Source of the DNA: JAIBJN01 sp963699495
GTDB lineage: Bacteria > Actinomycetota > Thermoleophilia > Gaiellales > Gaiellaceae
Direction: 5' to 3'
Assembly (NCBI GenBank): GCA_963699495.1
Contig: CAVOUB010000005.1
Span: 496,001 to 560,000 of the forward strand
DNA: 64,000 nt
A program made the translations under genes and the position numbers. Under the pieces are notes generated by a model, which saw only the letters and a program-made list of their open reading frames with translations, had not been told where the DNA came from and ran no database searches. Shown in pieces: positions 54,505-63,641 of this stretch; positions within the stretch are counted from its first letter, which is position 1, and every line of letters begins with the position of its first letter.

Positions 54505-55193
54505 GCGTCACCGCCGCCGTTCACCAGCCGAACTACCTCCCGTGGCTCGGCTACTTCCACAAGATGGCCGCCGCCGACGCCTTCGTGTACCTCGACGACG
54601 TCCAGTTCCCCCGCGGCCGGAGCTTCGCCGCGCGCAACCGGATCAAGACGCCCAACGGCGCAACCTGGCTGACGGTGCCGGTCGCGGTCCCGAAGGGTCG
54701 AGAGGGGAAAGCGACCTACCGCGAGGTCGAGCTCGCCGACCCGCGGTGGCGCGACAAGCACCTGAAGACCGTGGAGATGAGCTACGGGCGGGCGCCTCAC
54801 TTCGGCGACGTCTTCGAGCTCTACCGCACCGGGCTCGAGGCGGGCGAGTCGCTGCTCGACGTCAACCTCGCGCTCCTCGAAGGATTCGCGGACTACCTCG
54901 GGATCGCCACAAGGCGCGTCGTCCTCTCGGAACTGCTGCCGGGGTTCGGCCGCAAGACGGAGCTGATCGTGGGCGCCTGCAAGGCCCTCGGCGCCGATGA
55001 GTACCTCTCCGGCTCCGGGGGCGGGGCCGAGTACAACGACGAGAAGCGCCTCGCGGCGGAGGGGATTGCGCTCCGCTACGACTCCTTCGACGCGAAGCCC
55101 TACCCGCAGCTCTGGGGCGACTTCGAGCCGGGCCTCTCCGCGCTCGACGCATTGATGAACGAAGGGCCCGATGCGCGGGAGCTGATCCGGTGA
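54501..55193 (+). CDS. WbqC family protein
   Basis: The 230-residue product begins VTAAVHQPNYLPWLGYFHKM, followed by AFVYLDDVQFPRGRSFAARN and IKTPNGATWLTVPV, the signature of WbqC-like proteins found in O-antigen and exopolysaccharide loci. ADEYLSGSGGGAEYND is the second conserved block. Their biochemical role is unsettled; an acyl- or aminoacyl-transfer function on sugars has been suggested for relatives. It is coupled by 4-nt overlaps to genes on both sides. Confidence 0.92.
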   Translation: MSVTAAVHQPNYLPWLGYFHKMAAADAFVYLDDVQFPRGRSFAARNRIKTPNGATWLTVPVAVPKGREGKATYREVELADPRWRDKHLKTVEMSYGRAPHFGDVFELYRTGLEAGESLLDVNLALLEGFADYLGIATRRVVLSELLPGFGRKTELIVGACKALGADEYLSGSGGGAEYNDEKRLAAEGIALRYDSFDAKPYPQLWGDFEPGLSALDALMNEGPDARELIR

Positions 55194-56020
55194 GCCTGAA
55201 GCGGTTCTTCGGCCGCGCGGCGCGACGCTCGGTGGGACGTCGGGCGTACCACACCTACGTCCGGCCCCTGCGCCATCTGCGCCGGAAGGAGCACTACGAC
55301 GCCAAGGCCTACTACGACGCGCGCTACGCGGTTGCGCGCCAGGCCGGCGAGTTCACCGACGCAACCGCGATGCAGCCCGGTCACAGCCCGCTCCGCACGC
55401 GGTACCACTACAACGCGGTCGAGAACGCGATCCTGGAGGCGCTCATCCCGGCCCCGCCGCCCGAGGACTTCTCGGTTCTCGACGTCGGCTCCGGAGCGGG
55501 CCATTGGGTCGGCTTCTACAGGGAGGCCCTCGGTGCCGGCACGGTGGTCGGGGTCGAGATCTCGACCCCCGCGGTCGAAGGGCTGCGCGAGCGCTTCGCC
55601 GGAGTCGAGTTCGTGGACGCGGACGTCTCCGCCCCAGGCTTTGCGCTCGAGCGCAGGTTCGACCTGGTCAATGCGATCGGGGTCCTCTACCACATCGTCG
55701 ACGACGCCGACTGGCGGCGCGCCGTGGCGAACCTCGGCGCGCTCCTCGCGCCCGGCGGGCGGCTCGTGGTCGGCGAGCAGTTCACGGCGGTGTCACTCGA
55801 CGCCGGCTTCCACCGCACCGACCGCTTCACGAGCTGGGAGGAGGAACAGGCGGCGCACCCGGAGCGGATGCTCGTCGGCAAGCGCCTGCGCTCGCTCCGG
55901 GCCTGGCGGGCGGCCGCTGCAGGAGCAGGGCTCGAGCTCGCAGCCGACGTGCCGGTGCGCACCGCCAAGTCGATCCTCACGCCCGTCAACCGGGTGCTCG
56001 TCTTCCGGCGCGGCGGCTAG
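55190..56020 (+). CDS. Class I SAM-dependent methyltransferase
   Basis: The 276-residue product has a basic N-terminal arm, YHYNAVENAILEALIPAPP, motif I FSVLDVGSGAGHWVGFYRE, and the acidic strand end VVGVEISTPAVEGL, then LVNAIGVLYHIVDDADWRR. It probably O-methylates a sugar. The LYHIVDD motif resembles FkbM/UbiE-like methyltransferases with bulky substrates, but the exact family is unknown. Confidence 0.87.
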   Translation: MSLKRFFGRAARRSVGRRAYHTYVRPLRHLRRKEHYDAKAYYDARYAVARQAGEFTDATAMQPGHSPLRTRYHYNAVENAILEALIPAPPPEDFSVLDVGSGAGHWVGFYREALGAGTVVGVEISTPAVEGLRERFAGVEFVDADVSAPGFALERRFDLVNAIGVLYHIVDDADWRRAVANLGALLAPGGRLVVGEQFTAVSLDAGFHRTDRFTSWEEEQAAHPERMLVGKRLRSLRAWRAAAAGAGLELAADVPVRTAKSILTPVNRVLVFRRGG

Positions 56021-56088
56021 GAGGGCTCGGCCTCTTTCGCCACCTATGATCCGCACCTCCGACCGGGCCGTCGTGTAGATCATCCCGG

Positions 56089-58014
56089 GTGAGAGCCCGC
56101 CTCTTCCTGGTCGCGGCGACCGCCCTGGGGACGGCCGTCGCCTGGGCGGGTCCCGCCGCCGCACAGCCGTCCTCGGCCGAGGTGGAGCTCGCGGAGAAGT
56201 ACGCGCCGGTGGTACGCCTACAGGTCCAGGAGGAGGAGTGCGGCGAGGGCGAGCCGTACGAGCCGACCGACGTCAACGCCCTGCTGCCCGACGAGGGCGT
56301 GGTGCTTCGCGGCCCGTGGGACCGGACGAACGTCGTGCAGGTCGCGCCCACGGCCGGTGACCTGGACGGGAGGTGGGAGTACCACCTCGACTTCCCGGGC
56401 GACGCGCTCGAGCCCGGCTGCACGTACGAGCTGTGGTCGAGGCGGATCACCGCGGGAGCGGAGCCGACCGTCTACGCCCACGTCGCCACGGAGCCCGGGC
56501 GGCCGGGAAAGCTCGCCCTCCAGTACTGGTTCTTCTACGTCTTCAACGACTTCAACAACCTGCACGAGGGCGACTGGGAGATGATCCAGCTCCTCTTCGA
56601 CGCGGACGACGCCGAGGAGGCGCTCGGCGAGGAGCCGACCGCGATCGGGTACAGCCAGCACGAGGGCGCCGAGCGCGCCGAATGGGGCGACGCCAACCTC
56701 GAGATCGTCGACGGAACCCATCCCGTCGTCTACCCCGCGGCCGGCTCGCACGCGAACTACTACGAGTCGGCGTTGTTCCTGGGGCGAAGCGCGGTGCAGG
56801 GAGTCGGCTGCGACGACACGACCGGCCCGTCGCGCGAGCTCCGCCCGGCCGTCGCGGTCGTCCCGAGCGACACGAGCGCCTACCTGGCCGACTACCCGTG
56901 GCTCGGCTTCGAGGGCCGCTGGGGAGAGCGGCAACCCGCCTTCTACAACGGGCCGACCGGCCCGAACCTCAAGACCCAGTGGACGATGCCGGTGACGTGG
57001 TCAGAGGAGTCGTGGCGCGAGGCCAGCTACGCCGTGCCGGCCGGCGGGTCGATCGGCCCGAACGCCACCCAGTTCTTCTGCGAGGCGATCGCAGCCGGCT
57101 CGAGCCTGCTGACGACGGTCCTGCGGAACGGGATCTCGGTCGCCCTCGTGCTGCTCGGCCTCGTGCTCCTGCTCCTCTGGATCGCCTCACGGACGACCTG
57201 GGAGTCGTCGGCACCCTTCCGGCTGGCGCGACGGCGGGCCTGGGGCCAGATTCTCGCCGCGTCGTGGCGGATGTACCGCAGCCATCTCCGCCTCTTCGTC
57301 TCGATCGGCCTGCTCTTCGTCCCGACCTTCCTGGTCGTGACCCTCCTCCAGTGGCTCGTCTTCAGGGTCGGGCTGGGCAAGCTCGTCGACGCCGCGGGCG
57401 AGACGAACGGCTTCGTCGTGGCGCTCGTGCTCGGCTTCGGGTTGATCTTCACCCTGCTGGCGCTCACCGTCGTGCAGCAGGCGACCGCGAGAGCAATGGC
57501 CGAGCTCGACGCGGGCCGCCCGGTGACGGCGCTGGACGCTTACAAGCAGCTCCGCGGCAATCTCCCTCGCCTCCTGCGGGCGCTGGTGATCGCCATCGTC
57601 GTCGTCGTCCTGCTCGACTTGTTCGTCCTCGGGATTCCGATCGCGATCTGGCTCGTCGTACGCTGGTCGCTCCTCGCCCAGGTCGTCGAGCTCGAGGAGA
57701 AGTCAGGCTTCCAGGCGCTCGCGCGGAGCTCGGAGCTCGTGCGCGGGCGCTGGTTCCGCGTAGCGACGATCACGCTCCTCGTGGTCGGCGCCGGCCTGCT
57801 CGCCGGCCCGCTCCTCGGCGTCGCCCTCCTGCTCGCCACCGACGCGTCGTTCGACGTCGTCAACCTCGTCTCGTCGCTGGTCAACGTGGTCGTCATCCCG
57901 TTCGTCGCCATCGCGACGACCTACCTGTACCACGACCTCCGGGTCCGCGAGGAGATGGAGCCCGAGGAGCGCCGGCGCACCGACGTCCTTCCGGCCGAGG
58001 TCGAGGCCTCCTAG
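56089..58014 (+). CDS. Vps62-like extracytoplasmic domain fused to a multi-helix membrane domain
   Basis: The 641-residue product has a signal sequence (LFLVAATALGTAVAWAGPAA), then an exported domain of about 320 residues resembling Vps62 (LQYWFFYVFNDFNNLHEGDW, VVYPAAGSHANYYESA). From about residue 343 there is a cytoplasmic/membrane part with five or six helices, including a block (SWRMYRSHLRLFVSIGLLFV) like the membrane domains of bacterial glycerophosphodiester-phosphodiesterase-type or YciC-like proteins. Function is unknown. The start GTG 56089 is preceded by TATGAT at 56045-56050. Confidence 0.8.
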   Translation: MRARLFLVAATALGTAVAWAGPAAAQPSSAEVELAEKYAPVVRLQVQEEECGEGEPYEPTDVNALLPDEGVVLRGPWDRTNVVQVAPTAGDLDGRWEYHLDFPGDALEPGCTYELWSRRITAGAEPTVYAHVATEPGRPGKLALQYWFFYVFNDFNNLHEGDWEMIQLLFDADDAEEALGEEPTAIGYSQHEGAERAEWGDANLEIVDGTHPVVYPAAGSHANYYESALFLGRSAVQGVGCDDTTGPSRELRPAVAVVPSDTSAYLADYPWLGFEGRWGERQPAFYNGPTGPNLKTQWTMPVTWSEESWREASYAVPAGGSIGPNATQFFCEAIAAGSSLLTTVLRNGISVALVLLGLVLLLLWIASRTTWESSAPFRLARRRAWGQILAASWRMYRSHLRLFVSIGLLFVPTFLVVTLLQWLVFRVGLGKLVDAAGETNGFVVALVLGFGLIFTLLALTVVQQATARAMAELDAGRPVTALDAYKQLRGNLPRLLRALVIAIVVVVLLDLFVLGIPIAIWLVVRWSLLAQVVELEEKSGFQALARSSELVRGRWFRVATITLLVVGAGLLAGPLLGVALLLATDASFDVVNLVSSLVNVVVIPFVAIATTYLYHDLRVREEMEPEERRRTDVLPAEVEAS

Positions 58015-59006
58015 ACGCTCCAGCGCCGGCGCCAGCGGCGCGCGTAGCCGACGAACGACCCGGGCATCATGGTCGGGATGCGGACGGCCGTCGCGGCGAG
58101 GCTCAGCGGGGCGGTGGCGATCGAGACGGCCGCGGCCGCAAGCCCGGGCTTCTGCTGACGAAGCTCGTACCCGATCCTGCGCAGGGCCCGGCCGGCCACG
58201 AGGTTCATCCAGAAGACGTCGGTGCCGCGCAGGGCCCGGCGCTCGCCCTCGCGGAAGCTGGAGTTCACACCTTCGCTCCCCGAGAGGTCCGCCTCCCGGA
58301 GCTCCAGGAACGACTGCACCCCGGCCAGAACCTCGCCTGGACGCCGGCGGACGTCCTCGGTCCGGACGAGCAGCGTGCGGTCGGGGTAGCGCGTGAGCGC
58401 CCGCTCGATCGACGTGCAGTAGGAGCGCCAGAAGAGCGCCGCGATCAACGGATGCCGCCAGGAACTGTCGAAAGCCCGCCTGACCCTCCCGTCGAGTCGC
58501 CTGCCGAGGCGCTGGTACGAGGCCATGTACTCATAGGGATCGCGCAGCGTGAGGAGAAAGCGCGCCTCGGGGAAGCTCGCCGCCACTCGGGGAAGCCAGT
58601 GCACGTGCTGGGGCGTCTTCTCGATCACGCGCTGCTTCGACTCGCGGTCGGCGACCGAGGTCGCAATGGCCGCGAGCACGTCGCGGGGCCGCACCGGCGG
58701 CTCGAGGCCTGCAACGGCGGCGTCGACGAGCGCCGCGTACTCGCCGGGCCGCCACGGCGGATTTCCTCCGGTCGGGTCGCTCGTCGTCGTCTCCCAGTCC
58801 CGCGTCCGCTGGATCAGCCGCACGCGCTCGAGCTCCTCGGCGCCGTACGACCCGTCAGGCCTCGGCGCGACATAGAGCCTGCCGTAGAAGCAGGTCTCGC
58901 CGAACACGGCGACATCGGGATGCCTGCCCAGGGAACGCCCGAGCCACGTGCTCCCGCTCCGCGGCAGTCCAAGGATGAAGTCGAGGCGCGGCGGCGCCTC
59001 GGTCAT
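58011..59006 (-). CDS. Sulfotransferase family protein (PAPS-dependent)
   Basis: The 331-residue product has FILGLPRSGSTWLGRSLGRH at residues about 10-29 as the P-loop and LLTLRDPYEYMASYQRLGRR as the 3'-phosphate site near residue 175, with VIEKTPQHVHWLPRVA before it. The C-terminus has a basic stretch (YARRWRRRWSV) and a hydrophobic segment just before it that could attach it to the membrane. ATG 59006 overlaps the stop of the WecA-like gene as ATGA. Confidence 0.88.
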   Translation of the reverse strand: MTEAPPRLDFILGLPRSGSTWLGRSLGRHPDVAVFGETCFYGRLYVAPRPDGSYGAEELERVRLIQRTRDWETTTSDPTGGNPPWRPGEYAALVDAAVAGLEPPVRPRDVLAAIATSVADRESKQRVIEKTPQHVHWLPRVAASFPEARFLLTLRDPYEYMASYQRLGRRLDGRVRRAFDSSWRHPLIAALFWRSYCTSIERALTRYPDRTLLVRTEDVRRRPGEVLAGVQSFLELREADLSGSEGVNSSFREGERRALRGTDVFWMNLVAGRALRRIGYELRQQKPGLAAAAVSIATAPLSLAATAVRIPTMMPGSFVGYARRWRRRWSV

Positions 59007-60058
59007 GGGGCGAGCGGCCGCACGCCGGCGTGGGCCGCAACGCCGGCCTCCGTCGGCGGCAGGAGACCGCTGAGAACGCGCCAGGCGATCACGAGGAAGG
59101 CGGCGATGGCGAGTCCGAGCGGGAGCAGCTGGAGACCGTCGAGGCGGTGCACCAGGATCGCCGCGATTCCCAGCATCGCTCCACACACCCAGAGCACGAC
59201 GTCCGTGTTCCAGACGGTGAGCCCGGCAGCCTGAAGCCGGAGCGCGACGTGGTCGTCGCTCCCCAGCCACCAGGGAACGCCGCGCCGGCGGCGGTGGGAC
59301 ACCAGGAAGGCCAGCTCGAACAGGAAGACGCCGAGAACGAGCACGACGGCCGAGAGCTCGGCGACCGCGTCGCGACCCCCGACGGTCTGAAGCGAGAGCG
59401 CGGCCAGGAGGAAGCCGACGAAGTGGCTGCCCGCGTCACCGAGGAAGATCGATGCCCTGGGAGCGTTCAGGAGAAGGAACCCGGCGCAGGCGCCCGCGGC
59501 GACGATCGCCGCCTCGCCCCGGGAGGGATCGATCGCGGCCAGCGTCAGGAACGCGATCGCCGCCAACCCAGGAACGAGCCCGTCGCAGATGTCGGTGAGA
59601 TTGGCCGCATTCACGATCACGAGGATCCACGCGAAGGCCAGGACGGCATTGGCAACCGGATGGCCGGTCACGTCCAGGCTCGCGCCGAGCGCGACAACCG
59701 CCCCCGCCGCCAGGCACTGGAGGGCGAGCTTCACGGCCACCGAGAGCTTGAGCACGTCGTCCACCACCCCGATCGCCAGGAAGAGGATCCCGCCCACGGC
59801 TACTTCGACGCCGACCGCACCCCCGAGGTCGACGACGGCCGCTCCCGCCACACACCCCAGCGCGACCGCGATCCCGCCGAGCGTCGCGACCGGCCGCGTA
59901 TGCGCCGGGACGAGCGGGTCCGGCACATCGACAAGCCCCGCCCGACGAGTCGCGGCCCGGACGACGACGGCGCCGACGGCGGCGAAGACCACGGCGGCGG
60001 TGAAGGCCAGCCACAGCGTCACCCCGTCGTCGCCGACGAACCCGCCGGACCTAGACAC
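59003..60058 (-). CDS. WecA/TagO-like polyprenyl-phosphate sugar-1-P transferase
   Basis: The product of about 351 residues has 10 or so helices and the MraY/WecA active-site motifs: AIGVVDDVLKLSV (Asp-Asp), VNAANLTDICDGLVPG (N...D..DG) and SIFLGDAGSHFVGFLLA. The late HIHH-type motif is only partly kept (GSDDHVALRL). It links a UDP-sugar, often GlcNAc, to undecaprenyl phosphate. The start GTG 60058 lies within the end of the flavoprotein gene; GTG near 60022 is an alternative. It is the second initiator in the locus. Confidence 0.9.
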   Translation of the reverse strand: MSRSGGFVGDDGVTLWLAFTAAVVFAAVGAVVVRAATRRAGLVDVPDPLVPAHTRPVATLGGIAVALGCVAGAAVVDLGGAVGVEVAVGGILFLAIGVVDDVLKLSVAVKLALQCLAAGAVVALGASLDVTGHPVANAVLAFAWILVIVNAANLTDICDGLVPGLAAIAFLTLAAIDPSRGEAAIVAAGACAGFLLLNAPRASIFLGDAGSHFVGFLLAALSLQTVGGRDAVAELSAVVLVLGVFLFELAFLVSHRRRRGVPWWLGSDDHVALRLQAAGLTVWNTDVVLWVCGAMLGIAAILVHRLDGLQLLPLGLAIAAFLVIAWRVLSGLLPPTEAGVAAHAGVRPLAP

Positions 60059-61331
60059 GAGTCGCCTCCCGCAGCGCCGCCCCGGCACGCCAACCGGAGC
60101 CGAACGCATCCTCGATCGACAGGTAGTCCCACGTTCCGAAGCGACCTGCGAGTGAGGCGCCTCCTCCGGCGAGCAGCTCGCGGATCGCGTCGAACTCAGG
60201 CCGCCCCGGCGAGCGATGGACGACGTACGCCGGCGCGAGCAAGCGCTCCGAGACGGTGAGCGTCTCCTGGACGTCCACGAAGCCCAGCTCGTCCAGGTAG
60301 TCGAGCGCCCAGCCTGCGAGCGCCTCCGCCCGGAGGGGCCGGCCGTCGCGTGGATACGTGTACTCGACCGAGATGCTGGCGCATCCGGGCGGGCAGGTCC
60401 GGTGGTTCACGTTTCCGGGGAAGCCGATCCGGTGGAACGGGAGCTCGGCGTCCGGGACGTACACCCAGTGGTGGGGGGTGCTCACGGCTCCGCGGAAGCC
60501 TACCCGGACGTTCAGGATCTCGGTCGCCTCGAAGAGCTCCGGGGCCGGCCACTCGCCCGCGAGGACTAGCAGGTCGTCCAGAGGCAGCGTCGCGACCAGC
60601 CTCTCGTACGGGAACGTCTTGCCGTCCGCTGTCTCGACCAGCCGGGCGCCCAGGTCGATCGCGCGAACGACACAGCCGTAGCGAGCCTGCCCCACCAGCT
60701 GCCCCGCGAGGGCGTCGGCAGCGTCTCCGAGCCGCCCGCTTGACGGGTAGAAGAAGGTGCCGTTGTAGCCGCCGTAGGCCGTGGGGCCCAATGCGCCCGC
60801 CGCGGCGAGCTCGCAGTCCGTGACCGGGAGATAGGCGCCGACGCAGTCCGCCGGGAGGTCGGTCAGCGGCCGCCCCCAGAGCTTCTCGTTGTACGGTCGG
60901 AAGAAAACTTCGTAGAGCGTGGGGCCCCAGCTCGAGAGCAGCAGGTCCGCCAGCGAGCCCTGGGGGTCGATGGGCTTCCCGATGGCTGCGAGCTCGTCCA
61001 CCGCCGCCTTCGCGAGGCGGCTCGAGCCGAGAGCCCAGAGGTTGTACTGGATCGGGTACGGAACGACCGCGTGCCCGACCAGCACCGCGCTCTGCCGCTC
61101 TATGCGATCGAGGGAGACGGCCGTTCCCTGGAGGCGGTCGAGGAGCAGGTCGCCCTTGAAGTGGAGGAAGTGGCCGGTGCGATCGAACTTGAACCCGGCG
61201 ATCTCATCGGTGCGCACAAGGCCTCCTGGGCCTTCCTCAGCCTCCAGGAGAACGAAGTCTCGCCGGGTCTCCGCCAGCGCCAGTCCGGCGCCGACGCCGG
61301 CGATGCCGGCTCCCAGTATCACGACGGTCAC
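60051..61331 (-). CDS. FAD-dependent oxidoreductase, UDP-galactopyranose-mutase/PPOX-like
   Basis: The 426-residue product has the dinucleotide-binding VVILGAGIAGVGAGLALA and LLEAEEGPGGLVRTDEIAGF, followed by FDRTGHFLHFKGD, which is the GHIFH-type region of UDP-galactopyranose mutases. RPYNEKLWGRPLTDLPADCV, the NEKLWG motif, is shared with mutase-like amine-oxidoreductases of glycan loci. It either contracts a UDP-sugar ring or oxidises a sugar. The start is GTG 61331; a GGGGAG lies upstream. Confidence 0.85.
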   Translation of the reverse strand: MTVVILGAGIAGVGAGLALAETRRDFVLLEAEEGPGGLVRTDEIAGFKFDRTGHFLHFKGDLLLDRLQGTAVSLDRIERQSAVLVGHAVVPYPIQYNLWALGSSRLAKAAVDELAAIGKPIDPQGSLADLLLSSWGPTLYEVFFRPYNEKLWGRPLTDLPADCVGAYLPVTDCELAAAGALGPTAYGGYNGTFFYPSSGRLGDAADALAGQLVGQARYGCVVRAIDLGARLVETADGKTFPYERLVATLPLDDLLVLAGEWPAPELFEATEILNVRVGFRGAVSTPHHWVYVPDAELPFHRIGFPGNVNHRTCPPGCASISVEYTYPRDGRPLRAEALAGWALDYLDELGFVDVQETLTVSERLLAPAYVVHRSPGRPEFDAIRELLAGGGASLAGRFGTWDYLSIEDAFGSGWRAGAALREATRV

Positions 61332-61448
61332 GCGGGCCTGCGCTCCCCGATCTCTCTCCGCTCCGCCCGCTCCGGGGGGCCCGGTGGCGGCGTTGTCACC
61401 ACGACGCGGCAGTGTCCCACAACCGACAGATGGTGTGAAGCCCCGCCG

Positions 61449-62084
61449 TCAGCTCACGACCCGGTAGACCTCGAAGACCTCGGCGTAGTCGCGGTTCACG
61501 TTGATCCCGTGGGTGCGCGCGAGGTTCCAGATGTACTCGGGGTTCGCGTAGTTGCGGTGCTGCTGCGAGGCGTAGTGGGCGAGCGCGGCCACCTTCCGCT
61601 CGACGTGCCGCTCCTCGAGGCCCACGTAAGCTTGGTGGTCGAAGTTGAAGTTGTTCCAGGGGATCTCGTAGCCGAGCACGGTCGTCCGCTTGAAGGCCCG
61701 CAGTCCCTCGGAGGCGATCACCTGGTGGTCCTGGTGGATGTCGCGCAGGCTGGGCATGAACACCGCGTCGGGCGGCCACTCCTCCCAGAGCCCGATCAGG
61801 AGCTCGAGTATCGCCTGCCGGTGCTCGGGGAAGGCGCGCACCTCGAAGTCCTGGACGACGAGCTGGCTCTCGGGAATGCCGATCTCGGCCGTCGCCGCGC
61901 GCACCTCGCGGGCAAGGGTGTCGGGAGGAAAGCCTTCCGGGAGCGACTTGGTCGCGATCGAGAACGCGACGTAGCGCACCTCGGTCCCCGCCTCTACAAG
62001 GCGGGCCATCGTCCCGCCGCAGCCGAACTCGCCGTCGTCCGTGTGCGGCGCGAGCACGAGCGCGCGCTTCCAGCCGTCGATCAT
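61449..62084 (-). CDS. PIG-L (LmbE-like) deacetylase
   Basis: The 211-residue product has ALVLAPHTDDGEFGCGGTMA near residue 10, the PHxDD zinc motif of PIG-L deacetylases, and PSLRDIHQDHQVIASEGL, the HxDH second zinc site. It would remove acetyl from a GlcNAc-type residue, perhaps on the lipid-linked sugar made by the WecA-like enzyme two genes on. The start is ATG 62084. Confidence 0.93.
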   Translation of the reverse strand: MIDGWKRALVLAPHTDDGEFGCGGTMARLVEAGTEVRYVAFSIATKSLPEGFPPDTLAREVRAATAEIGIPESQLVVQDFEVRAFPEHRQAILELLIGLWEEWPPDAVFMPSLRDIHQDHQVIASEGLRAFKRTTVLGYEIPWNNFNFDHQAYVGLEERHVERKVAALAHYASQQHRNYANPEYIWNLARTHGINVNRDYAEVFEVYRVVS

Positions 62085-62110
62085 CGGATCACCGACGGAT
62101 GAGCATACGG

Positions 62111-62911
62111 CTATCGGCGGCGGCGGGCGGCGTCGATGAGGCTCGTGACCAGGAAGGCCGCAGCCGCGACGAGCACGATCGCGCCACCGGGAGGAAGGTC
62201 GCCGTAGTAGGCGATCGTCAGGCCTGCGAAGACGGAGGCCAGGCCGATTCCTATTCCGAGGAGCATCGACGAGCGCATGCTCCAGGCAACCCGCCCCGAG
62301 GCGATCACCGGAAGAACCATGAGGGCGGCGATCAGGAGGATGCCCACGATCTGCATCGAGAGCCCGATCGTGAGCCCTGCCAGACCGGCCACCAGCACGT
62401 TCAGCGCCCCGACCGGGACACCGGCGACGCGGGCGCCTTCCTCGTCCACGACCACGCCGACCAGCGCCCGGTAGAGCAGCGCGATCGCCGCCAGCCCGCT
62501 GAACCCGAGCACGGTCACCATCACGAGGTCCTCCCTCGTCACGCTGAGGATCGAGCCGAAGAGGAAGGCGAAGAGGTTGACGTTCAGGGCGCCTGCAGAC
62601 GACGCGAGCACCACCCCCGCCGCCAGCCCCGTGTAGAAGAGGAGCGCGAGCGCCTGGTCGCCGACGGCCTTGTGCCGGGAACGCAGCCACTCGATGCCGA
62701 CGGCGCCGGCGACCGCAGCCACGAGCGCGGTCAGGACGGGCGAGACGCCGAGGAGGTACCCGGCGGCCACACCGGCGAACGCGGTGTGCCCGACGCCATC
62801 CCCCACCAGGCTCATGTTCCGTTGGACGAGGAAGAAGCCGACGGTCGGCGCGAGGACGCCGACCACGGCGCCCGTCGCGAACGCCAGCCGCATGAACTCA
62901 GTGTCGAGCAT
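62111..62911 (-). CDS. znuB: ZnuB-like metal ABC transporter permease
   Basis: The 266-residue product has about eight helices and the ABC-3 family pattern (PTVGFFLVQRNMSLVGDGVG, HTAFAGVAAGYLLG). It forms the membrane channel for a zinc or manganese importer with the ATPase and binding protein encoded just upstream on the same strand. The start ATG 62911 lies 14 bp inside the end of znuC. Metal specificity cannot be read from sequence. Confidence 0.93.
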   Translation of the reverse strand: MLDTEFMRLAFATGAVVGVLAPTVGFFLVQRNMSLVGDGVGHTAFAGVAAGYLLGVSPVLTALVAAVAGAVGIEWLRSRHKAVGDQALALLFYTGLAAGVVLASSAGALNVNLFAFLFGSILSVTREDLVMVTVLGFSGLAAIALLYRALVGVVVDEEGARVAGVPVGALNVLVAGLAGLTIGLSMQIVGILLIAALMVLPVIASGRVAWSMRSSMLLGIGIGLASVFAGLTIAYYGDLPPGGAIVLVAAAAFLVTSLIDAARRRR

Positions 62912-63641
62912 GGGCGTGCGAGGGGTCGTGCCACTCGGCGGGGAGGGTACTGGGCGGCCCGTCGAAGACGATGCCGCCGCGCACGAGGACGAGACGCTCG
63001 ACGATGCTCTCAACGGCTCCGAACTCGTGCGACACGTACAGCATCGTCACGTTGCGATCGCGGTGGAGGCGGTCGAGGAGCCGGGCCAGCGACTCCTGGG
63101 ACCCTGCGTCGACGCCGGCGGTCGGCTCGTCCAGCACGAGCAGAGAAGGCTCACCGGCGAGCGCCTTGGCGATGAAGGCGCGCTGCTGCTGGCCGCCGGA
63201 GAGCTCCGAAAGCCGAGCGTCCGCGCGCTCGGAGAGCCCGACGTCCTGGATCGCAGCGTCGACGATCGCCCTGTCGCGGGAGCGCAGCGGGCCCAGAAGG
63301 CCGCCCTGCGCGAGGCGGCCCGCCGAGACGACCTCCCGGACCGTGACCGGGCCGTGGCCGCCGATCTGCGCCCGCTGCGCCACGTAGCCGAGCGTGGCCC
63401 GGCGCGAGAAGCGCTGCGAGGGCTCGCCGAAGAGGCGCACGGTGCCCGCGGTCGGCCTGAGCAGCCCGAGGACGAGGCGCACGAACGTCGTCTTCCCGCC
63501 CCCGTTGGGGCCCGCGACGGCAACGAACTCCCCCTCCTCGATGGACAGGCTCACGTCCGTGAGCACCGGCTGGCCGGGCCGATAGGCGAAGGAGACGCCC
63601 TCGAGCTCGACGGCGAGCGACTTCACCTCCGTCAGCTGCAT
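62898..63641 (-). CDS. znuC: ZnuC-like metal ABC transporter ATPase
   Basis: The 247-residue product has Walker A as GPNGGGKTTFVRL near residue 45, the Q-loop YVAQRAQIGG, the signature LSELSGGQQQRAFIAKALAG, Walker B SLLVLDEPTAGVD and the switch His in MLYVSHEFG. It powers the znuB permease. It overlaps znuA by 10 nt and znuB by 14 nt, so the three genes form one operon. Confidence 0.95.
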   Translation of the reverse strand: MQLTEVKSLAVELEGVSFAYRPGQPVLTDVSLSIEEGEFVAVAGPNGGGKTTFVRLVLGLLRPTAGTVRLFGEPSQRFSRRATLGYVAQRAQIGGHGPVTVREVVSAGRLAQGGLLGPLRSRDRAIVDAAIQDVGLSERADARLSELSGGQQQRAFIAKALAGEPSLLVLDEPTAGVDAGSQESLARLLDRLHRDRNVTMLYVSHEFGAVESIVERLVLVRGGIVFDGPPSTLPAEWHDPSHAHARH

